A stretch of DNA of 64,000 nt from Nostoc sp. KVJ3 (lineage in GTDB: Bacteria; Cyanobacteriota; Cyanobacteriia; Cyanobacteriales; Nostocaceae). A program made the position numbers and the translations under genes. Positions within the stretch are counted from its first letter, which is position 1. The number at the start of each line of letters is the position of its first letter. Below, piece after piece: positions 17,348-25,675 of this stretch. The stretch is taken from contig NZ_WWFG01000002.1 of NCBI RefSeq assembly GCF_026127265.1, positions 2,356,001-2,420,000 on the forward strand, read 5' to 3'. The notes below the pieces were generated by a model. It saw only the letters and a list, made by a program, of their open reading frames with translations, did not search any database and was not told the DNA's origin.

Positions 17348-19417
17348 TCATCGCGTCTGATTAATATTCCAAGCGGACAGTTGTTTTTGAATCTCAGACA
17401 GGGGATAAGCTAAATCTCGGTCTTCAACTGTTTTTCGGGCAAAGACGATGCCTAAAAGCCGATTTTGCGAGTCAAGTACAGGACTACCAGAATAACCAGG
17501 TTTGAGTGCGGTTTGAGATATTTCTAATCGCTGGTTTTGATAGCTGATTTGTCCTGATTGCATAGACCAAGATTTATCTTCTCCTCTTTGAGCAGAATGA
17601 CCAATAATGCGAATCGGCATTTTTGGGGTGATGGAAGTTTTGGAAATGGGTAAGGGTTGGATATCTTCTGGTAGATTACCACTAACTTCTAAAACGGCTA
17701 AATCGAGTTGTTCGTCAACAGAAGTCATATTAAGCAGCTTGGCATCTCGCCGCATTCGCACTCGGTTGGGTGGCGGTGAACTGAAAAATTCTACTTGAAT
17801 ATTTTTACCCTGTTCATCGCCATCAAAAATGACATGGCGATTAGTGAGAATTAATGTGCGATCGCCTTCTCGCTGAATTATTATACCAGTGCCGATCTCT
17901 GTTCCCTGGCGATCAATACTCAGAGGAAAATTCGCAGTGATGCTTACCACAGAACGCTTAACGGGTACAGTTGGATCGTTCTTAGGCAACCATTGGCGAT
18001 CGTCTTCTACACTGGCTAGTTTATTTTGTTGCTCTGTCCATAATCGATGTGCTTCTCTATTGTTGTTATTGGAATAGATAAAATGGGGGTCAATCTCTTC
18101 TGCCTTGTCAAACTCTGCAATAGCTTCTTTTAGTTTTCCTTGTAATTTGAATACTAAACCCAAAATATTACGAGCGGAAGTATTTTTATTTGGGGAAGTT
18201 ATAATATTTTCTGGTAATTTTAAGGCTTTTTGAAGGATGGCTACAGAGGCATCTAATTTATTATTTTGTGCTAGCAACACGCCCCAAAAGATGTAAGCAG
18301 TAGCATCGTTGGGGTTAAGTTGAATTGCTTTTTGGAAGGCGGCCACTGCTGCATCTAATTTCTTCTGCTCTCCCAAGGCTTTGCCGAGATTGCTGTAAGC
18401 AATAGCATCGTTGGGGTTGAGTTGAATTGCTTTTTGGTAGGCGGCAACTGCTACATCGAATTTCTTCTGATAACTTAGGGCATCACCGAGATTGTTGTAG
18501 GTATCAGAATTGTTGGGGTTGAGTTGAATTGCTTTTTGGAAGGCGGCCACTGCTGCATCGAATTTCTTCTGATAACTTAGGGCATCACCGAGATAGTTGT
18601 AGGTATCAGAATCGTTGGGGTTGAGTTGAATTGCTTTTTGGAAAGCGGCAACTGCTGCATCGAATTTCTTCTGTGCATACAGGGCATAGCCCAAAAAGAC
18701 GTAAGTATCAGAATCGCTGGGGTTAAGTTGAATTGCTTTTTGGAAGGCGGCCGCTGCTGCATCGAATTTCTTCTGCTCTCCCAGGGCTTTGCCGAGATTG
18801 TAGTAAGCAATAGCAAAGTTGGGGTTGAGTTGAATTGCTTTTTGGAAGGCGGCAACTGCTGCATCTGATTTCTTCTGCTGTCTTAGGACAATGCCGAGAT
18901 TGTAATAAGCAATAGCATAGTTAGGGTTAAGTTGAATTGCTTTTTGGTAGGCGGCAATTGCTGCATCTGATTTCTTCTGGTTACTGAGCGCATTACCCAG
19001 ACCGTTGTAAGCAATAGCCAAGTTAGGGTTGAGTTGCAAGGCTTTATTGTGAGATGCGATCGCATCCTCTAATTTCCCTTGAGCATTTAGCACATTGCCT
19101 ATACCAACGTAAGCTTCGGCATCACTAGGATTGATTTGTAACGCTTTCTGATGCGCGGCTAAGGCTTCCTCTAGTTTCCCCTCTCGCCGCAAAGCATTAC
19201 CCAAATTGTTATAAGCTTTGCCATTATTGGGTTCAATTTGTAAAACTTTCCGCCAAATTGTCTCTGCTTGGGAGTTATTACCAAGTGTTTCGGCAGCGTC
19301 GCCTTGTTTAAATAGCTGTTCAATATTGTTTTGAGCTACTACAAACTGGGGTGTGGTAGCTAGAGATAGGGTTAAAAATAAAGTAGTAAATATACGGTTG
19401 TGCATAATCATGCTCAT
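17348..19417 (-). CDS. Exported TPR repeat protein with C-terminal trypsin-like protease
   Basis: The 689-residue protein has a signal peptide (about 1-28), then about eleven to twelve 34-residue TPR units (about 30-440), then a trypsin-like serine protease domain (about 485-689). The triad can be read as His528 (TNRHVI), Asp572 (QLDLAVLEV) and Ser645 (GYSGSPV), so it looks active. Several central TPR units are almost identical (AFQKAIQLNPN repeats), implying recent duplication. The protease likely acts in the periplasm with the TPR array recruiting substrate or partners. It heads a three-gene minus-strand unit. A 21-bp minisatellite lies 73 bases upstream of the start. Domain assignments are firm, target unknown. 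Confidence 0.9.
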   Translation of the reverse strand: MSMIMHNRIFTTLFLTLSLATTPQFVVAQNNIEQLFKQGDAAETLGNNSQAETIWRKVLQIEPNNGKAYNNLGNALRREGKLEEALAAHQKALQINPSDAEAYVGIGNVLNAQGKLEDAIASHNKALQLNPNLAIAYNGLGNALSNQKKSDAAIAAYQKAIQLNPNYAIAYYNLGIVLRQQKKSDAAVAAFQKAIQLNPNFAIAYYNLGKALGEQKKFDAAAAAFQKAIQLNPSDSDTYVFLGYALYAQKKFDAAVAAFQKAIQLNPNDSDTYNYLGDALSYQKKFDAAVAAFQKAIQLNPNNSDTYNNLGDALSYQKKFDVAVAAYQKAIQLNPNDAIAYSNLGKALGEQKKLDAAVAAFQKAIQLNPNDATAYIFWGVLLAQNNKLDASVAILQKALKLPENIITSPNKNTSARNILGLVFKLQGKLKEAIAEFDKAEEIDPHFIYSNNNNREAHRLWTEQQNKLASVEDDRQWLPKNDPTVPVKRSVVSITANFPLSIDRQGTEIGTGIIIQREGDRTLILTNRHVIFDGDEQGKNIQVEFFSSPPPNRVRMRRDAKLLNMTSVDEQLDLAVLEVSGNLPEDIQPLPISKTSITPKMPIRIIGHSAQRGEDKSWSMQSGQISYQNQRLEISQTALKPGYSGSPVLDSQNRLLGIVFARKTVEDRDLAYPLSEIQKQLSAWNINQTR
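18260..19250. repeat. 102-bp tandem repeats encoding TPR units
   Basis: Units of 102 bases recur with the shared core GAATTGCTTTTTGGAAGGCG (plus-strand reading). The central ones, about 18300-18960, differ at only a few positions, while the outer ones are more diverged. The copy number is therefore likely to vary between strains by recombination. Confidence 0.8.
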
Positions 19418-19489
19418 GCGTTGGTTGATTTTATCAGGACTTACCCGAAAATCGCTAAAAATCGGATGAATTTTTGATAAATACTTGTT

Positions 19490-19741
19490 AACGAGGCTTT
19501 GAACTTCGTTAATGAGTCTTTGATACTCGTGAACGAGGCTTTGAACTCCGTTAACGAGTCTTTGATACTCGTGAATGAGTCTTTTAACTCCGTTAATGAG
19601 TCTTTGATACTCGTAAACGAGGCTTTGAACTCCGTTAACGAACCTCAGAGCTTGGTGAACGAGTCTTTTAACTCCGTTAATGAACCTCAGAGCTTTGTGA
19701 ATGAGTCTTTTAACTCCGTTGATGAACCTCAGAGCTTCGTA
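19490..19741. repeat. Minisatellite, 12 units of 21 bp
   Basis: Exactly 12 units of 21 bases (252 bases) run from 19490 to 19741. Three unit types alternate: AACGAGGCTTTGAACTCCGTT, AATGAGTCTTTGATACTCGT and AATGAACCTCAGAGCTTTGT types, giving a 42-base higher-order pattern. It lies directly upstream of the TPR-protease start codon. Confidence 0.9.
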
Positions 19742-19754
19742 GACTGTAGTATAA

Positions 19755-20088
19755 GAGGATGTTTTAAAAGTCCTTTTGTCAGTATCAAATAGTTTTAGAT
19801 CCCCCTAAATCCCCCGATAAATTGGGGGACTTTGATTCTTCCCCCTTTTTAAGCTACGCTGTACACACATCTCTGTACAAAACCAAAATCGTTGAAGATC
19901 CCCCTAAATCCCCCTTATAAAGGGGGACTTTGATTCTAGTCCCCCCCTTTTTTAAGGGGGGTTAGGGGGGATCTAAAGCTGTAGGGCAACTCTAAAAGAC
20001 TTGTGTGTACACCGTAGCCTTTTTAAGGGGGGTTAGGAGGGATCTAAAAGTGCCTAAAGTCACAGCAAAACGCTTTTCAAACAACCTC
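19755..20088. mobile_element. TAA-flanked MITE-like element, copy 2, carrying a nested MITE
   Basis: The ends GAGGATGTTTTAAAAG and CTTTTCAAACAACCTC are inverted repeats flanked by TAA (19752-19754 and 20089-20091). Removing the nested 164-bp element and one 10-base duplication leaves 160 bases, close to the 163 bases of copy 3. Confidence 0.85.
19854..20017. mobile_element. 164-bp MITE-like element, copy B (nested)
   Basis: It has the same length as copy A at 2323-2486 with two base differences (one in the left terminal repeat, CTACGCTGTACACAC). The 10-base sequence CCTTTTTAAG is duplicated directly on both sides (19844-19853 and 20018-20027). The target is the central G/C-tract palindrome of the TAA-flanked element. 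Confidence 0.88.
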
Positions 20089-20136
20089 TAAAGGTGTAGT
20101 TAGGAAAACTTTGGATAAGTTTTATTTAACAGAAAA

Positions 20137-21303
20137 TTACAGCCGAGAGGAGTTGTTAAGAAAAACAGGTTTGCCGCCTTGCTCAAGAGATACCGTTAAT
20201 GCAGCAAGAATTTCTACTAATTGTGTGCCTACCCAGCCAGACGAAACCTCTGAGGGAGTATTGTTTATAACAGAGACAACAAAGGTGGAGCAAACCCGTT
20301 GCAATGGTTCACCTGGTTCTAATTCCAGCACTACCTGCCTTTGATTTACCGGAATAAAATGATTACCCTGCTGTTCAAACTCGCCATGTAGCAGCGTTAG
20401 AGGTGACGATCGCAACATTTCATCAAAAATCAAACTACCAAGGCTACCTACAATCCCCAGCCGTCGCTGCTTATCGGTATTTAGCCAGCACAAATGAATA
20501 TAAGCTTGAAAGCCATCTGGGTATGTCAGTGTTACCCATACCAGATCTGCAAGTCCCTGCTGGGGGGATGAGGAAGAATAATAATTTTTTGTTACCCTCC
20601 CCTGCTCCCCCTGCTCCCCCTGCTCCCCCTGCTCCCCCTGCTCCCCCTGCTCCCCCTGCTCCCCCTGCTCCCCCTGCTCCCCCTGCTCCCCCACTCCTCC
20701 CTGTAGCCACACCGTACCTGTTGCTTGTACTTTCACAGGGATTTGACCTAGCCAAGCGTTAAAGATCGCAATATCGTGAATCGCTAAGTCCCACAGCGCG
20801 TCAACATCTTGGCGGACAGGCCCTAAATGGGTGCGTGTCGCGTAGCCATAGCGTAAATCTCCTAATTTACCCGCCTGTACTACAGTTTGCCCTTCCTCAA
20901 CTGCTGGGTGAAATAAATAAGTGTGGTCAACCATGAGTATTAAATGATGCTGCTCTGCTAACTGGCAAAGTTCCCGACATTCTGCGGGGTCAAGAGTTAG
21001 GGGCTTTTCAGCTAAAACATGGTATCCGTTTTGGAGAGCGTCTTTAATTAAAGCATAGTGAGTGATAGCAGGAGTTGCGATCGCAACTCCTGTCAACCCC
21101 GGCACTTTTTTTAAATCTTCCCACTGGGTTGTTAATACTACATCATCATCTAAATTAAACTGCTGTTTTACCGTCGCTAATCTTTCTGGATGGGGATCTA
21201 CTACAGCAACTACAACTACTTGGGGATGTGCTAAAAAATTCCGCAGCAAATTCACTCCCCAACGCCCAACTCCGATAACAGCAATTTTAATTTGGTTTGT
21301 CAT
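20137..21303 (-). CDS. Gfo/Idh/MocA family NAD(P)-dependent oxidoreductase with GEQ tract
   Basis: The 388-residue protein has a Rossmann domain with GVGRWG (11-16), the AEKPLT motif near residue 98 and the family's C-terminal alpha/beta domain with THLGPVRQDVDALWDLAIHD (about 158-177). Such enzymes oxidise or reduce sugars, inositols or bilin-like substrates. Ten perfect Gly-Glu-Gln triplets (205-234) interrupt the C-terminal domain after TVWLQGGV. They come from a 9-bp microsatellite and look like an in-frame invasion of repeat DNA, since the fold continues normally after them. The ATG at 21303 puts the nucleotide-binding motif at the usual place. Substrate is unknown. Confidence 0.88.
   Translation of the reverse strand: MTNQIKIAVIGVGRWGVNLLRNFLAHPQVVVVAVVDPHPERLATVKQQFNLDDDVVLTTQWEDLKKVPGLTGVAIATPAITHYALIKDALQNGYHVLAEKPLTLDPAECRELCQLAEQHHLILMVDHTYLFHPAVEEGQTVVQAGKLGDLRYGYATRTHLGPVRQDVDALWDLAIHDIAIFNAWLGQIPVKVQATGTVWLQGGVGEQGEQGEQGEQGEQGEQGEQGEQGEQGEQGRVTKNYYSSSSPQQGLADLVWVTLTYPDGFQAYIHLCWLNTDKQRRLGIVGSLGSLIFDEMLRSSPLTLLHGEFEQQGNHFIPVNQRQVVLELEPGEPLQRVCSTFVVSVINNTPSEVSSGWVGTQLVEILAALTVSLEQGGKPVFLNNSSRL
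20601..20690. repeat. Ten-copy 9-bp microsatellite inside a coding region
   Basis: Ten tandem copies of CCTGCTCCC (plus strand) encode (GEQ)10 on the minus strand. The same nonamer, GGGGGAGCA, is found as a non-coding tract at 22149-22216, so the coding copy probably arose from a dispersed repeat. Confidence 0.93.
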
Positions 21304-21419
21304 TAGTTATTTATCATTCGTCAGTGGTCATTTGTCATTTGTCATTTGTATACAAAGGACTAGGGACAAATGACCACTGACAATCAACTGATTATCAGTT
21401 TATCAACCGTATTTTTGCT

Positions 21420-22139
21420 TCAGTGATTTTCCGGTTTCGGGATTGCTAAAAAAGCTACCTTAGCTGCGGCTTGTTCAGCAGCTTTGATCGATCGCCCTTT
21501 ACCAACTCCTAGTTTGTTTCCGTGCAGCCACACTTCAGCCATAAAACGTTCTTGATTACGGTGCGGCTGACTGATTTCCACAACTCGATATTCTGGTAAA
21601 ACTTTAAATTGCGCCTGAGTCCATTCTTGGAGAGCAGCTTTGTAATTAAGTCTGGCAGGATCGAGGCGAATTTCTGTTGTTAATTCTTGGAAGTGGGGAT
21701 CTAACCAAGAACGAATCAATTCCAGATTTTGAGTGCTTAAATAAAGCGCACCTAGAACTGCTTCAAAGGCATCTGCTAGTCGTGACTCTTGACCAACTTT
21801 ATCAGCCGTAGCACTACCGGCAACTAACAAGTATAACTCCAAACCATAACCTCTGGCCAATTGGGCGAGAATGCGATCGCTAACCAACACCGAACGAATT
21901 GCCGCAAAATCCCCCACTGGACAATCGGGATAATTTTCCCATAACACAACAGCCGACACCAGCCGCACCACTGCATCGCCAACAAATTCCAGCTGTTCAT
22001 AATTTGCAGAATCAGAAACAGTGGGATGAGTGAGCGCTAAATCTAGCAGTTCCCACTTGATAGGTGCTTCTAGCGACAAACCAAATTTTTGGACTAAACT
22101 TTCGAGTTGCCGTTGACGGCGTGGATAAGCAAGAGGCAT
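21420..22139 (-). CDS. rnc: Ribonuclease III
   Basis: The 239-residue protein has the RNase III signature YEQLEFVGDAV (residues 47-57) and the second acidic site LADAFEAVLGALY (Asp123, Glu126), followed by a double-stranded RNA binding domain (about 163-236, ending GKGRSIKAAEQAAAKVAF). It cleaves double-stranded RNA, in rRNA maturation and mRNA or crRNA-type processing. All catalytic acids are present. The length agrees with the usual 220-240 residues. Cyanobacteria often have several RNase III homologues, so this may not be the only one. It ends 116 bases before the oxidoreductase gene's start on the same strand. Confidence 0.94.
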   Translation of the reverse strand: MPLAYPRRQRQLESLVQKFGLSLEAPIKWELLDLALTHPTVSDSANYEQLEFVGDAVVRLVSAVVLWENYPDCPVGDFAAIRSVLVSDRILAQLARGYGLELYLLVAGSATADKVGQESRLADAFEAVLGALYLSTQNLELIRSWLDPHFQELTTEIRLDPARLNYKAALQEWTQAQFKVLPEYRVVEISQPHRNQERFMAEVWLHGNKLGVGKGRSIKAAEQAAAKVAFLAIPKPENH

Positions 22140-22148
22140 TACATGATA

Positions 22149-22216
22149 AGGGGAGGGGGGCAGGGGACACAGGGGGAGCAGAGGACGCAGGGGGAGCAGG
22201 GGGAGCAGGGGAAGGT
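22149..22216. repeat. Imperfect GGGGGAGCA microsatellite
   Basis: A purine-rich imperfect tandem run (GGGGCAGG, GGGGGAGCAG units) lies just upstream of the rnc start codon (minus strand). It shares its unit with the coding tract at 20601-20690. Confidence 0.7.
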
Positions 22217-22268
22217 AACTAGCTATCTATCTTAAAAGTTATTGGACTATCACTTTAACAACTTTTTG

Positions 22269-22451
22269 CTACTTTTCTCTATCTAGCTTCTCTTGAATAG
22301 CTTGACGGCAAAACTCAGGAGGATCGTCTTTAGCTTTTACCTCTTCCTTCATTTCCTTAGTGACACGCAAATGTAGATATTCAGTTAGTGGTCGCTCTCT
22401 ATCTGTGGTGAATGGCTTTAAGTTATCTGGATTACCTTTATTTTTAGACAT
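22269..22451 (-). CDS. Small ribbon-helix-helix-like protein
   Basis: A 60-residue protein, MSKNKGNPDNLKPFTTDRER..., with an LTEYLHLRVTKEMKEEVKAK segment that resembles the strand and first helix of ribbon-helix-helix DNA-binding proteins, and a CRQAIQEKLDREK C-terminal helix. This would suit a small transcription factor or an antitoxin-like protein, but no toxin partner is next to it. The ATG at 22451 is chosen over an ATG five codons upstream, as the conserved part begins MSKNKG. It is divergent from the gene at 22580. Family assignment is tentative. Confidence 0.6.
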   Translation of the reverse strand: MSKNKGNPDNLKPFTTDRERPLTEYLHLRVTKEMKEEVKAKDDPPEFCRQAIQEKLDREK

Positions 22452-22579
22452 TATGTAGAAATACAAATAAAGTTATTCTTCACGTGTATATCAGTGGAGA
22501 ATATTAAATCGATGGGCATCTTAGCCTGAGAAACTTGTTGCCCACCGATTCCCACTTTTACAAGAGGTAACTCTATTTT

Positions 22580-22963
22580 ATGTTTACACGCACAGAATTA
22601 GAACTTAAAACCTTGAGAGCGTTACGCGATTTATGCCTGATACAGTACGGTATCCAAGCAATAGGGAACCCTGCGGATAAGGCATCCTACATTAACGCAC
22701 TCCTGACCTTCCCTGTTATAGCCTGTAAGCAAGTATCAGAGAATAAAGGATTGAAGTCTCCTATGCTATCTCAAGTACAAGCGCTAGAATCAACCCTAGA
22801 AGCTATGGGAACACCAACACCGGAGCAGTCAGCATTGCTGAAGGTGACGATGCAGGGAAGAAAGCTAGAGTACCCAGCACGATACAGTCAAGAGAAGCTG
22901 TTTGGACTCTATCGGGTTAAATGGCATCTCGATACAGCATTAGAGATACTGGGAATGCTGTGA
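22580..22963 (+). CDS. Hypothetical protein, 127 aa, SAP-like N-terminus
   Basis: I do not recognise this protein. The first 45 residues (ELKTLRALRDLCLIQYGIQAIGNPADKASYINALL) resemble a SAP or Rho-N type helix-extended-loop-helix fold that often binds nucleic acid. The rest is helical, with a LESTLEAMGTPTPEQSALLK stretch. An AGAGGTAA sequence about 9 bases upstream of the ATG could be its ribosome site. It has normal codon use for the region and stands alone. Nucleic-acid binding is a guess from the fold impression only. Confidence 0.65.
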   Translation: MFTRTELELKTLRALRDLCLIQYGIQAIGNPADKASYINALLTFPVIACKQVSENKGLKSPMLSQVQALESTLEAMGTPTPEQSALLKVTMQGRKLEYPARYSQEKLFGLYRVKWHLDTALEILGML

Positions 22964-23298
22964 ATCAAGATTTACACAAAACTTTAGCCTAAACATTAAT
23001 TTTCAGGTAGGGGTAATTCATGAATTGCCCCTACGTGTGTAGTTTTGCGTAAGACCTAAAGTCGAAAAATTCTCTACCCAAATTTTTGTCAGAGTGAATC
23101 TGTCACGCTGACCCATATCGCGCCCTGAACTGAATTCCGAGGCGGGATAGAAACGTAGTACGAGATTTATTAACTCAAAGATATGGCTACAGCAAGACTT
23201 GTGTATACACCGTAGATTGCACAAAGGGAGCAGGGGAAAGAGGACAAACTAATAACTCCTAACTCCTAACTTGTAAACTCAGCACTAAAAAAGGGGGA
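22964..23298. other. Spacer with remnants of two mobile-element families
   Basis: No gene is seen. Positions 23003-23058 are a partial TA-flanked type 2 element (GGGGTAATTCATGAATTGCC palindrome and a GCGTAAGACCT end). Positions 23194-23215 (AAGACTTGTGTATACACCGT...) are a lone right end of the 164-bp element. Confidence 0.6.
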
Positions 23299-23728
23299 GA
23301 GAGCAGTACATAAGCCGGGTTCTGTTCTCTTGCGAGGGCAGTTATCTATCTGGGACGCTTGTTACCAAACGCCTCTAGCGGCTCTCATTGAGCGGAACTG
23401 GTAAAAGACCAACCGTAGTTCCTATCGCCTTGCTCCCAACCGGGGTTTACCGAGCCAGCACCTCTCGATACTGCTGGTGCGCTCTTACCGCACCTTTGCA
23501 CCCTTACCAGATCAATTAAAAATGTAAAATTAAAAATTAAAAATTGATTGCTCATTTTACATTTTTAATTTTTAATTTTTAATTGCTCTGGCGGTATCTT
23601 TCTGTGGCACTATCCTCACGATCGCTCGCACTGGACGTTATCCAGCAAGTTTGGTCTTTCGGGAGCCCGGACTTTCCTCAAACCAGTGACTAGGACTGAT
23701 CTGCAACCACCTGCGTCTACTCTCTCCT
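23299..23728 (-). ncRNA. rnpB: RNase P RNA
   Basis: Read on the minus strand, the transcript starts near AGGAGAGAGTAGACGCAGG, continues with the universal GAGGAAAGTCCGGGCTCC segment near 23670, and ends with CAGAACCCGGCTTATGTACT, the conserved 3' half of P4 and tail of bacterial type A RNase P RNA. It forms the catalytic RNA that trims tRNA 5' leaders. The conserved GGTAAACCCCGG and GGGTGCAAAGGTGCGGTAAG blocks are present. An A/T-rich palindrome interrupts it at 23513-23585. Ends are approximate by a few bases. Confidence 0.93.
23513..23585. repeat. A/T-rich palindromic insert with heptamer repeats inside rnpB
   Basis: AATTAAAAATGTAAAATTAA on the left pairs with TTAATTTTACATTTTTAATT-type sequence on the right around a short GATTGCTCA loop. 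It contains tandem AAAAATT heptamers like the tract at 39721-39750. Short tandem repeats within rnpB are known from heterocystous cyanobacteria, in the P12 region. Confidence 0.8.
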
Positions 23729-23769
23729 TAGATCAAGTGTAATCTTGGATGGCATAGTCTGTCTGGTTG

Positions 23770-24468
23770 CTATTGCTTTTTTTTATTCCAAGGTAGAGCG
23801 TAAGTCCAAGGTAGTTTTCTGACTGTGAAAGGACAATTGATGATACTAATGGGAGGAAAATCACGACCTGGGGCTAGACCTAAACGCACTTCCGATATCC
23901 TTAGCACCAGTTGCAGGGAAAAGTCTAACTCCTTTCTTCTATTAATAAAGTCGTCATACAATTTCTTTTGCCCTTTTTGCAATCCGTTGATATCAATTAG
24001 TGGTTTTTTCGCTGAATAGGTTCCAGCTTCTTTATCGCGCTCGAATACATCTTCTGCTGTCACCGTTTCAGAAAGTGTTTTCTTGGGAGCAATCAGGCTA
24101 GGACTTTGAGGTACTGCTAAGTCGCGGGTTAAGTCTGGTGATTTCCGAATCACACGGCGCGATTGCTTGCTGTGTTCAACTACTAAAGAACTGTTGTCCC
24201 AGTCAACGTATAGGGCAATATTTTCAGATTTATTTTCAATGCTAATTCCTAAATCTTTCAAATCGTCTATCGGATATGAAGGTTTGAGTTTAAAGGAAAT
24301 CCCAATTTTATCGTCGAGATTTTGCTCTTTGAGTTGGTCGTCAACGATTCCTTTTTTAAACTCAAACTTAATTTGATCGTCGATGGATTCAACCATGCGG
24401 TTAAAAATGTATGAGACACCGATAATATAAATCGTCAAAACTATTAAATTCTGGTCGCTACTCCTCAT
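23770..24468 (-). CDS. Hypothetical membrane-anchored protein, 232 aa
   Basis: I do not recognise the family. The N-terminus has one hydrophobic segment (LIVLTIYIIGVSYIF, about 8-22) that may anchor the protein. The following about 200 residues are hydrophilic, with a beta-rich part (ALYVDWDNSSLVVEH) and a conserved-looking C-terminal RLGLAPGRDFPPISIINCPFT that may be secretion- or redox-neutral. It lies between corA and rnpB, 64 bases after the corA-upstream gap on the same strand. An ATG at 24468 is used; there is no good ribosome site. Probably real, by length and codon use. Confidence 0.65.
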   Translation of the reverse strand: MRSSDQNLIVLTIYIIGVSYIFNRMVESIDDQIKFEFKKGIVDDQLKEQNLDDKIGISFKLKPSYPIDDLKDLGISIENKSENIALYVDWDNSSLVVEHSKQSRRVIRKSPDLTRDLAVPQSPSLIAPKKTLSETVTAEDVFERDKEAGTYSAKKPLIDINGLQKGQKKLYDDFINRRKELDFSLQLVLRISEVRLGLAPGRDFPPISIINCPFTVRKLPWTYALPWNKKKQ

Positions 24469-24532
24469 AAATTAGAATATTAACTCCCGGTGCTAATAAA
24501 TGTATATTTGATTCGTCGCCCATCTGTAATTA

Positions 24533-25675
24533 TTAATTACGCTTAATTGTTACAGAATTTTGCAGCCAGCCCCGTTGCCAAAAAAAGAATAGTAAACCAA
24601 GTGCGATCGCTACCATTACCGCCAAGCAAACTGGGTAGCCCCAATACCAATTTAATTCAGGCATATTATAGGGCGATTTTTCAGTATTGAAATTCATACC
24701 ATATATTCCAGCCACAAAAGTCAGTGGAATGAAAATTGTTGAAACTACCGTTAGTACCTTCATGATTTCATTCATTTTATTACTAACTGCCGAAAGGTAA
24801 ACATCCATTAATCCTGATGCTAGTTCTCGATAAGTTTCTACCATATCCATTACTTGTACTGTATGGTCATAACAATCTCGCAAGTAGATTCGCACTTCTT
24901 CACTAATTAAATCACTGCCATCTCGAATTAAGGAATTAATTGCATCTCGCTGAGGCCAGATAGCACGACGCAGTTGTAGTAGTTCTCGCCTAATTTGATA
25001 AATATTTTGTAGTGTTTGTGGGTTAGGTTTGACTATTACCTCTTCTTCCAACTCTTCAATTCGCTCACCATAAAGCTCCAGCACGGGGAAAAAGCCATCA
25101 ATAATGGCATCTAAAACGGCGTAAGCTAAATAATCGGCCCCTTGTTTGCGGATGATCCCTTTGCTTTTTTCTATTCGCGATCGCACTCCTTCAAAACAAT
25201 CATGTTCTGGTTCTTCTTGGACTGTCAGCAAATAATTTTTCCCTAATATCAAGCTCACTTGTTCGCTGTAAAAACCACAAGTTTTTTCCTTTGGTACTAC
25301 CATGCGGGAAATGAATAACAATTGCTCTTCATAATCTTCTATTTTGGGACGTTCCGGCACATTGACTATATCCTCTAAAACTAGAGGATGTAACTTAAAA
25401 ACCTTACCCAATCGTTGTAATATGTCTTGACTACCTAAACCTTGTACATCTACCCAAGAAATAGAGTCCATTTCCAAGTATGGAACACAATCTTCTGGGA
25501 TTGTCATTTGTTCGCGGATGAAATTGGTTTGGCTATAGTCAATCAAGAATATTATCGGTGGTGGAGCATCTTCATCAATAAAAATGGTTCCTGGTAGAGT
25601 CCCCGGTTGGTGATGGAACTCATCTTCGTATAACCTTTTTACAATTTTGGGAAGACGACGCAGTTTTCGTACCAT
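24533..25675 (-). CDS. corA: Magnesium/cobalt transporter CorA
   Basis: The 380-residue protein has the long cytoplasmic N-terminal domain of CorA (DISWVDVQGLGSQDILQRLGKVF near 67; HPLVLEDIVN), a long helix bundle and two C-terminal membrane helices. The signature YGMNF is at residues 325-329, directly after the first helix (VVSTIFIPLTFVAGI). The C-terminal tail is positively charged, as in the family. CorA forms a pentameric channel for Mg2+ influx across the cytoplasmic membrane. There is no operon partner besides, possibly, the hypothetical gene downstream 64 bases away. Identification is secure. Confidence 0.94.
   Translation of the reverse strand: MVRKLRRLPKIVKRLYEDEFHHQPGTLPGTIFIDEDAPPPIIFLIDYSQTNFIREQMTIPEDCVPYLEMDSISWVDVQGLGSQDILQRLGKVFKLHPLVLEDIVNVPERPKIEDYEEQLLFISRMVVPKEKTCGFYSEQVSLILGKNYLLTVQEEPEHDCFEGVRSRIEKSKGIIRKQGADYLAYAVLDAIIDGFFPVLELYGERIEELEEEVIVKPNPQTLQNIYQIRRELLQLRRAIWPQRDAINSLIRDGSDLISEEVRIYLRDCYDHTVQVMDMVETYRELASGLMDVYLSAVSNKMNEIMKVLTVVSTIFIPLTFVAGIYGMNFNTEKSPYNMPELNWYWGYPVCLAVMVAIALGLLFFFWQRGWLQNSVTIKRN

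Larger units (their letters stand above)
19418..20136. other. 719-base spacer: minisatellite plus nested mobile elements
   Basis: No real gene is seen. An open frame at 19499-19792 is only the translation of the 21-bp minisatellite (VNESLIL-like heptads) and lacks a ribosome site. The rest is the TAA-flanked element (19755-20088) with the 164-bp element inside it. The promoter of the TPR-protease cassette should lie in or beyond this region. Confidence 0.65.

Noticed and set aside
19499..19792. 97-codon open frame with VNESLIL-type heptads
   Set aside because: It is the translation of the 21-bp minisatellite and continues into a MITE; there is no ribosome site or conserved flank.
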